A stretch of DNA of 9,140 bases from JBFJWU01 sp041623475 [NCBI: bacterium] (GTDB lineage Bacteria > J088), in assembly GCA_041623475.1 (NCBI GenBank), contig JBFJWU010000120.1:1-9140 (forward strand). The letters run 5' to 3'. Below the pieces are notes generated by a model, which saw only the letters and a list, made by a program, of their open reading frames with translations, was not told where the DNA came from and made no database searches. Positions 6,155-9,140 of the stretch are shown in pieces. Each line of letters begins with the position of its first letter. Positions within the stretch are counted from its first letter, which is position 1. The position numbers and the translations under genes are program-made.

Positions 6155-6244
6155 GTAAAAACAGTGTTCTAAACACATAATATAGCCCGGCATGGACGCT
6201 CGGCCAGCGCAACCAAAACCAGATGGCAGTTTCCGATTGCCATT

Positions 6245-6257
6245 CAAACGTCGTTTG
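6245..6257. promoter_or_regulatory. 13-bp perfect dyad upstream of the cNMP-binding gene
   Basis: CAAACG and CGTTTG flank a single central T. The site lies 85-97 nt upstream of ATG 6342, suited to an activator or repressor site. No second copy was noticed elsewhere in the window. Confidence 0.3.
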
Positions 6258-6341
6258 TCCGGATCTCGTGGCATCACCAGTTGCGCTGCAGTAACCGATG
6301 TTCCGGCTCGACTAGCCTTTCACGTCCAGTCGGGCTAAGCT

Positions 6342-6941
6342 ATGCCCACAAAACTCAATTCACGACGGACAGGACACGTCGCTTTGGAAGACCAGTTCAC
6401 GACCCAGGAAAAATTTCGACTACTGCGGTCAATCCCGCTCTTTTCGTCGCTGGACCAGGAACAGACAGAGTTTTTGGCTGACAACCTTAAGTCACGGCGC
6501 CTGGCGGCCGGTGACATCGTTGTTCGCCAGGGCGACGAAGGCAGTTCGATGTTTGTCATCGCCGGTGGGCAGATGGCCATCCTGGTCGGCAACGAACAGG
6601 AACAGGTCGCAACGCTCGGTGGCGGCGATTACTTTGGCGAGATGTCCCTCCTGATTGGCGGCGCACGTGGGGCAACCGTCCGGGCCGCAACACCCGCCCT
6701 GGTATTCGAAGTACCGCACCTGGCGGTGAAAACGCTGTTGGCCGACAACCACGAACTGTTGGCCGAACTGAAAGCCGTCGTCCAGGAACGCAGCGGTGCT
6801 CCAGAACCGGACGAACCGGAAATTACCGTCGAAGTCGAGACGCAATCTGAGCCAACGAACCCTGTCGGCAAGGCAGACGAACCATCGATCGCCGATGATT
6901 TGATGGCCCAGATGACCAAACATTTCGGACTCGACGGATAG
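6342..6941 (+). CDS. Stand-alone cyclic-nucleotide-binding domain protein
   Basis: A 199-residue protein with one CRP/PKA-type cyclic-nucleotide-binding domain at about residues 24-145. It starts with the usual LLRSIPLFSSLDQEQTEFLAD helix, then AGDIVVRQGDEGSSMFVIAGG, then the phosphate-binding cassette FGEMSLLIGGARGATV (98-113), which keeps E100 (ribose contact) and R109 (phosphate contact), so ligand binding is plausible. There is no helix-turn-helix, kinase, channel or cyclase domain. An acidic, Pro-rich linker (about 152-182) leads to a short helix, ADDLMAQMTKHFG (184-196), that may be a docking peptide. It is therefore probably a sensor or adaptor rather than a transcription factor. No clear Shine-Dalgarno precedes ATG 6342, but the domain begins about 23 residues in and no better start is seen. 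It lies 99 nt upstream of the MshEN-like gene and is divergent from pilZ. Confidence 0.85.
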   Translation: MPTKLNSRRTGHVALEDQFTTQEKFRLLRSIPLFSSLDQEQTEFLADNLKSRRLAAGDIVVRQGDEGSSMFVIAGGQMAILVGNEQEQVATLGGGDYFGEMSLLIGGARGATVRAATPALVFEVPHLAVKTLLADNHELLAELKAVVQERSGAPEPDEPEITVEVETQSEPTNPVGKADEPSIADDLMAQMTKHFGLDG

Positions 6942-7040
6942 GCTTGAACCGCCGGGAATTGCAACAGATCAGCCTCGCGGTAGCATGAACCCTTTCCAAA
7001 TTATCGACTCGCCCTGCGGCGGCAGACACCGGATTTTCTG

Positions 7041-7409
7041 ATGAGTTTATTTGGGCAGTACCTGGTAGAACAGCAAAAGATTACCCTGGATCAGTTAAAC
7101 GAGGCGGTTAACTACCAACGACAGCACAATCCGGCCTTCGGCGAGATCTGCGTCGAGGCCGAAATCCTGTCCCAGGCCGATGTCGATGACATCCTGCGCG
7201 AATTGCACGCGTATCGCGGCCGGATGCTGACGGGCGAAATCGCTGTGTTCCTGGGAAAACTGACCCAGCAACAGGTCATCGAGGTCCTGGATTGCCAGCG
7301 GGACGTCAATTTGCAGTTGGGGGATGCCCTGGTTGCCCTGGGCCTGATGCCGGAAGCAGACATCGAGGCGGAACTTGAAACGTTCGAGGAAACGCGAACC
7401 CAGTTCTGA
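7041..7409 (+). CDS. Small protein of four MshEN/GspE-N-like repeats
   Basis: A 122-residue protein made almost entirely of four copies of a motif of roughly 23 residues: FGQYLVEQQKITLDQLNEAV (4-23), FGEICVEAEILSQADVDDIL (33-52), TGEIAVFLGKLTQQQVIEVL (64-83) and LGDALVALGLMPEADIEAEL (93-112). Spacing is 29-31 residues. The pattern (x)Gxx(L/V)V..G.(I/L)....(L/V)...L is that of the N-terminal MshEN domain of type II secretion/type IV pilus ATPases, where paired copies bind cyclic di-GMP. The canonical first Arg/Leu-Gly is retained best in repeat 4 (QLGDAL). No ATPase or other domain is attached. It follows the cNMP-binding gene by 99 nt; a weak promoter-like pair, TTGCAA at 6959 and TAGCAT at 6981, lies in that gap. 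There is no strong Shine-Dalgarno. c-di-GMP binding is inference. Its stop is 17 nt from that of the convergent TPR gene. Confidence 0.72.
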   Translation: MSLFGQYLVEQQKITLDQLNEAVNYQRQHNPAFGEICVEAEILSQADVDDILRELHAYRGRMLTGEIAVFLGKLTQQQVIEVLDCQRDVNLQLGDALVALGLMPEADIEAELETFEETRTQF

Positions 7410-7426
7410 TCGAACAGTCCGCCTGC

Positions 7427-8926
7427 CTACTCCTGCTGGGCAAGGGCTGCACTGATTGCCTGCCTGAACCGGTCCAGTTCTGCCTGAACCCCGTCCCGGA
7501 CATCGGCCGACCGCTTGACCAACCCGCGTAGCTGTTGTGTGTCCAACCGGGCGATGTGTACGCGCGTGACCGCCTTCCAGGTGATGCCGCCTGCCTGGCC
7601 TGTCATCGCTTCGACCATGCCTGGCGAAAATCCCTCTGAATTCCGGCAGACAACCCGACGCCTTCCGTCGATGTCCATCGCGCCCTCGACGACGCCTGAC
7701 AAGACAACTGTCACGGGTTCCGTCGCGCTGGCCTGAAGCAGGACTGTTCCCGGGTCGACCGCAGTTGTCCGGCTTTCGGCCAGCAATCCCGTCGATAACC
7801 CTCGATCCAATCGCCGCAGGACCGGATTAACGCGAACAACGGTGTCGAACATCCGTTGTCGCAGACGGGCCTGCAGGATCTTCCGTATTCTGGGCGCATG
7901 GCCTTCCAGGTTGTCCAGCGTTGTCGCCGGGATTTCCAGGGCTTCGACATCCTCTTCGCAAAAAACGGACGCGGCGCGCGGGTTGCCGGTCAGCCAGGCA
8001 TCTTCACCAAATACTTCCCCAACCGGCACCTCCATCAATTCAAAGACCGTCCCGTCAGGATCCATCTTGAGCACTCTGGCCCGACCACTGACCAGAAGGT
8101 AGAGGGACGTCCCATCTTCTCCTTCCGACAGGATTGTCTCGCCGCCAGCGAAAAAAGCCGGGAATCCTTCATCCGCAATGGTGTCCACAATCCCGGAATC
8201 CAACTGCGCCAGGAATCCTGTCGTGTTGATCCGGGCCAGGGCATCGCGCACCTGGACATCACGGGGTGTCGCCTGAATTGCGATCCCGGTTATCGACATC
8301 CCCAGCGATTGTGTCGTCTCCAGCAGGTCTGGATCTGAGCCCACGGCCGGCTCCGGATTAACACCCAGCCACTGTCCAAACGCATTGCCCGTCGATGATT
8401 CCGGTTCCGGCGCGGACTCGGCAGCTGGTTCCGAAAATCCGACAACCGGCATATCCTGGGTCGCCTGGCTCAACCAGTTATCTGCGGCAGGAGCGGGTGA
8501 CGCCTGTGCGGCTGTTTTTGACTGATGGTCGTCCCGGTCTTGTTGCTGCGCCCGCTGGACATGCCAGCGATGAACAGTGTCGTCCTGTCGCCGCGCAGCC
8601 GCTTCTACTGCCATTCGGCTTTTGAGGATCTCCAGCTGTTTGGCCGCCTTTGCGTCCCCGGGTTTCAGTTTCAGGACTTGTTCAATAATCCGCACTGCCC
8701 GCGGCAACTGGCAATCGACACTGTATTGCTCCGCAGCCTTGGAATAGATCTTGACCGCCGTGTCGACCTGCCCCAGGCGGCCACACAGGTCAGCGACATT
8801 GACCCATAATTTCGTATCCTTGGGCCGAAGCTGCAGAAGTTGCTGGTATGCCTTTAACGCGGCGCCGTGGTCTCCCTTGGCAAGCGCTTTCTGGGCCTGT
8901 TTGCGTAGTTTTTCTTCGTCTGCCAT
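7427..8926 (-). CDS. TPR protein with two cyclic-nucleotide-binding-like domains
   Basis: A 499-residue soluble protein. Residues 1-110 are TPR-like helices (LRKQAQKALAKGDHGAALKAYQQLL; KLWVNVADLCGRLGQVDTAVKIY; a third ending RPxD-like at LKLKPGD 86-91). Residues about 110-205 form a polar Gln/Ala/Pro/Glu-rich linker. A cNMP-binding domain spans about 240-360, with GGETILSEGEDGTSLYLLVSGRARVL and a phosphate-binding cassette VFGEDAWLTGNPRAASV (305-321) retaining E308 and R317. A second, degenerate domain spans about 378-480 (DPGTVLLQASATEPVTVVLSGVVEG) and lacks a recognisable cassette. This TPR-CNBD layout is typical of Myxococcota and related bacteria; the role is probably signalling or scaffolding. 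An in-frame TTG at 8959 would add 11 residues; ATG 8926 is preferred because MADEEKLRKQAQKALAKGD is the usual beginning. No Shine-Dalgarno is evident for either. It is divergent from the lipoprotein gene. Confidence 0.84.
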   Translation of the reverse strand: MADEEKLRKQAQKALAKGDHGAALKAYQQLLQLRPKDTKLWVNVADLCGRLGQVDTAVKIYSKAAEQYSVDCQLPRAVRIIEQVLKLKPGDAKAAKQLEILKSRMAVEAAARRQDDTVHRWHVQRAQQQDRDDHQSKTAAQASPAPAADNWLSQATQDMPVVGFSEPAAESAPEPESSTGNAFGQWLGVNPEPAVGSDPDLLETTQSLGMSITGIAIQATPRDVQVRDALARINTTGFLAQLDSGIVDTIADEGFPAFFAGGETILSEGEDGTSLYLLVSGRARVLKMDPDGTVFELMEVPVGEVFGEDAWLTGNPRAASVFCEEDVEALEIPATTLDNLEGHAPRIRKILQARLRQRMFDTVVRVNPVLRRLDRGLSTGLLAESRTTAVDPGTVLLQASATEPVTVVLSGVVEGAMDIDGRRRVVCRNSEGFSPGMVEAMTGQAGGITWKAVTRVHIARLDTQQLRGLVKRSADVRDGVQAELDRFRQAISAALAQQE

Positions 8927-8944
8927 ATCAACGGTTATTGTAGC

Positions 8945-8957
8945 GGTGAAAATCACC
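8945..8957. promoter_or_regulatory. 13-bp dyad in the TPR/lipoprotein divergent gap
   Basis: GGTGA (8945-8949) and TCACC (8953-8957) form a perfect inverted repeat around AAA. It lies in the 70-nt gap between two divergent starts, where one bound protein could affect both genes. No convincing -35/-10 pair was found on either strand. Confidence 0.3.
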
Positions 8958-8996
8958 AAATAAAAGGGATGGAATTATCGACCGCGGACCAGTAGC

Positions 8997-9140
8997 ATGA
9001 CTGTTGTGAAACAGTTTTCCCGGACTACGAAGTCGGTGGCTGTCGCCCTGTGGATTGCAGGTGCAGTTATGGCCGGTTGCACAACTGACCTCCCACCTGA
9101 CCAGCAGGTTGACATCGATCCCGAAGCGTTGCTGGCAGAC
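8997..9140 (+). CDS. Predicted lipoprotein, N-terminal 48 residues (3' end outside window)
   Basis: ATG 8997 opens a frame that runs off the right edge. The first residues form a lipoprotein signal: positive n-region with K5, R9 and K12, hydrophobic core VAVALWIAGAVM (14-25), and lipobox MAGC with the lipidated Cys at position 28. The lipobox has Met where Leu is usual. The mature start CTTDLPPDQQVDIDPEALLAD is acidic and Pro-rich, as in a flexible linker after the lipid anchor; there is no Asp at +2, so an outer-membrane location is expected by the E. coli rule. No domain can be seen in this short piece, so the function is unknown. It is divergent from the TPR gene, with 70 nt between starts. 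Confidence 0.72.
   Translation, partial: MTVVKQFSRTTKSVAVALWIAGAVMAGCTTDLPPDQQVDIDPEALLAD

Larger units (their letters stand above)
6025..6341. other. Divergent intergenic region between pilZ and the cNMP-binding gene
   Basis: This 317-nt region serves two divergent genes. Besides the pilZ promoter, its operator-like dyad and the leader ORF, it holds two more perfect dyads: GTGTT-CTA-AACAC at 6164-6176, and CAAACG-T-CGTTTG at 6245-6257, about 85 nt before the plus-strand gene. No convincing plus-strand promoter was found; a TAATAT at 6178-6183 has no matching -35. Confidence 0.6.

Noticed and set aside
6178-6183. TAATAT as a -10 box for the plus-strand cNMP-binding gene
   Set aside because: No acceptable -35 lies 16-18 nt upstream, and it would leave a leader of about 150 nt.
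7856-8338. A 160-codon plus-strand frame inside the TPR gene
   Set aside because: It is the opposite strand of the cNMP-binding domain coding region, whose phosphate-binding cassette is clear in the other frame.

Overview
The window is a gene-dense bacterial chromosome segment of moderately high GC, with eight complete genes, one gene cut by the left edge and one cut by the right edge. The mix of families points to Myxococcota or a related former-deltaproteobacterial lineage: an N-terminal TPR unit joined to cyclic-nucleotide-binding domains, tandem PilZ, tandem MshEN-like repeats, and DUF3604 and DUF6901-type proteins. This placement rests on family content only and is low confidence. No tRNA, rRNA, insertion sequence, CRISPR array, integrase or phage gene is visible.

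Left block, plus strand (3-3031): the C-terminal part of a DUF3604-family protein, a GIY-YIG (UvrC/Cho-like) endonuclease starting 5 nt after it, and a Cys-motif protein resembling DUF6901, 24 nt further on. The tight spacing suggests one transcript. It runs directly into a convergent gene, with the two stop codons abutting at 3031/3032.

Middle block, minus strand (3032-6024): read in its own direction this holds a tandem-PilZ protein, a membrane fatty-acid desaturase of the sphingolipid delta-4 (DEGS/DES1) type, and a secreted START/SRPBCC-like protein. The desaturase is the most striking gene. It carries the eukaryote-type N-terminal Lipid_DES region, three intact histidine boxes and the signature run SYYGPLN...VGYHNEHHDFP. 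The only three GGTACC hexamers in the window lie in the non-coding DNA upstream of the desaturase and the START-like gene, which suggests shared regulation, perhaps around a sphingolipid.

Right block (5344-8926): four neighbouring genes encode domains that typically sense nucleotide second messengers. They are tandem PilZ (c-di-GMP), a stand-alone cyclic-nucleotide-binding domain, a four-repeat MshEN-like protein, and a TPR protein with two cNMP-binding-like domains. The pilZ gene has a near-consensus sigma-70 promoter with a perfect dyad over its -35 and spacer, and an 18-codon leader ORF whose stop overlaps the probable pilZ start. The window ends in the first 48 codons of a predicted lipoprotein, divergent from the TPR gene.

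All functional calls come from reading the translated sequence and remembered family motifs; no database search was run.
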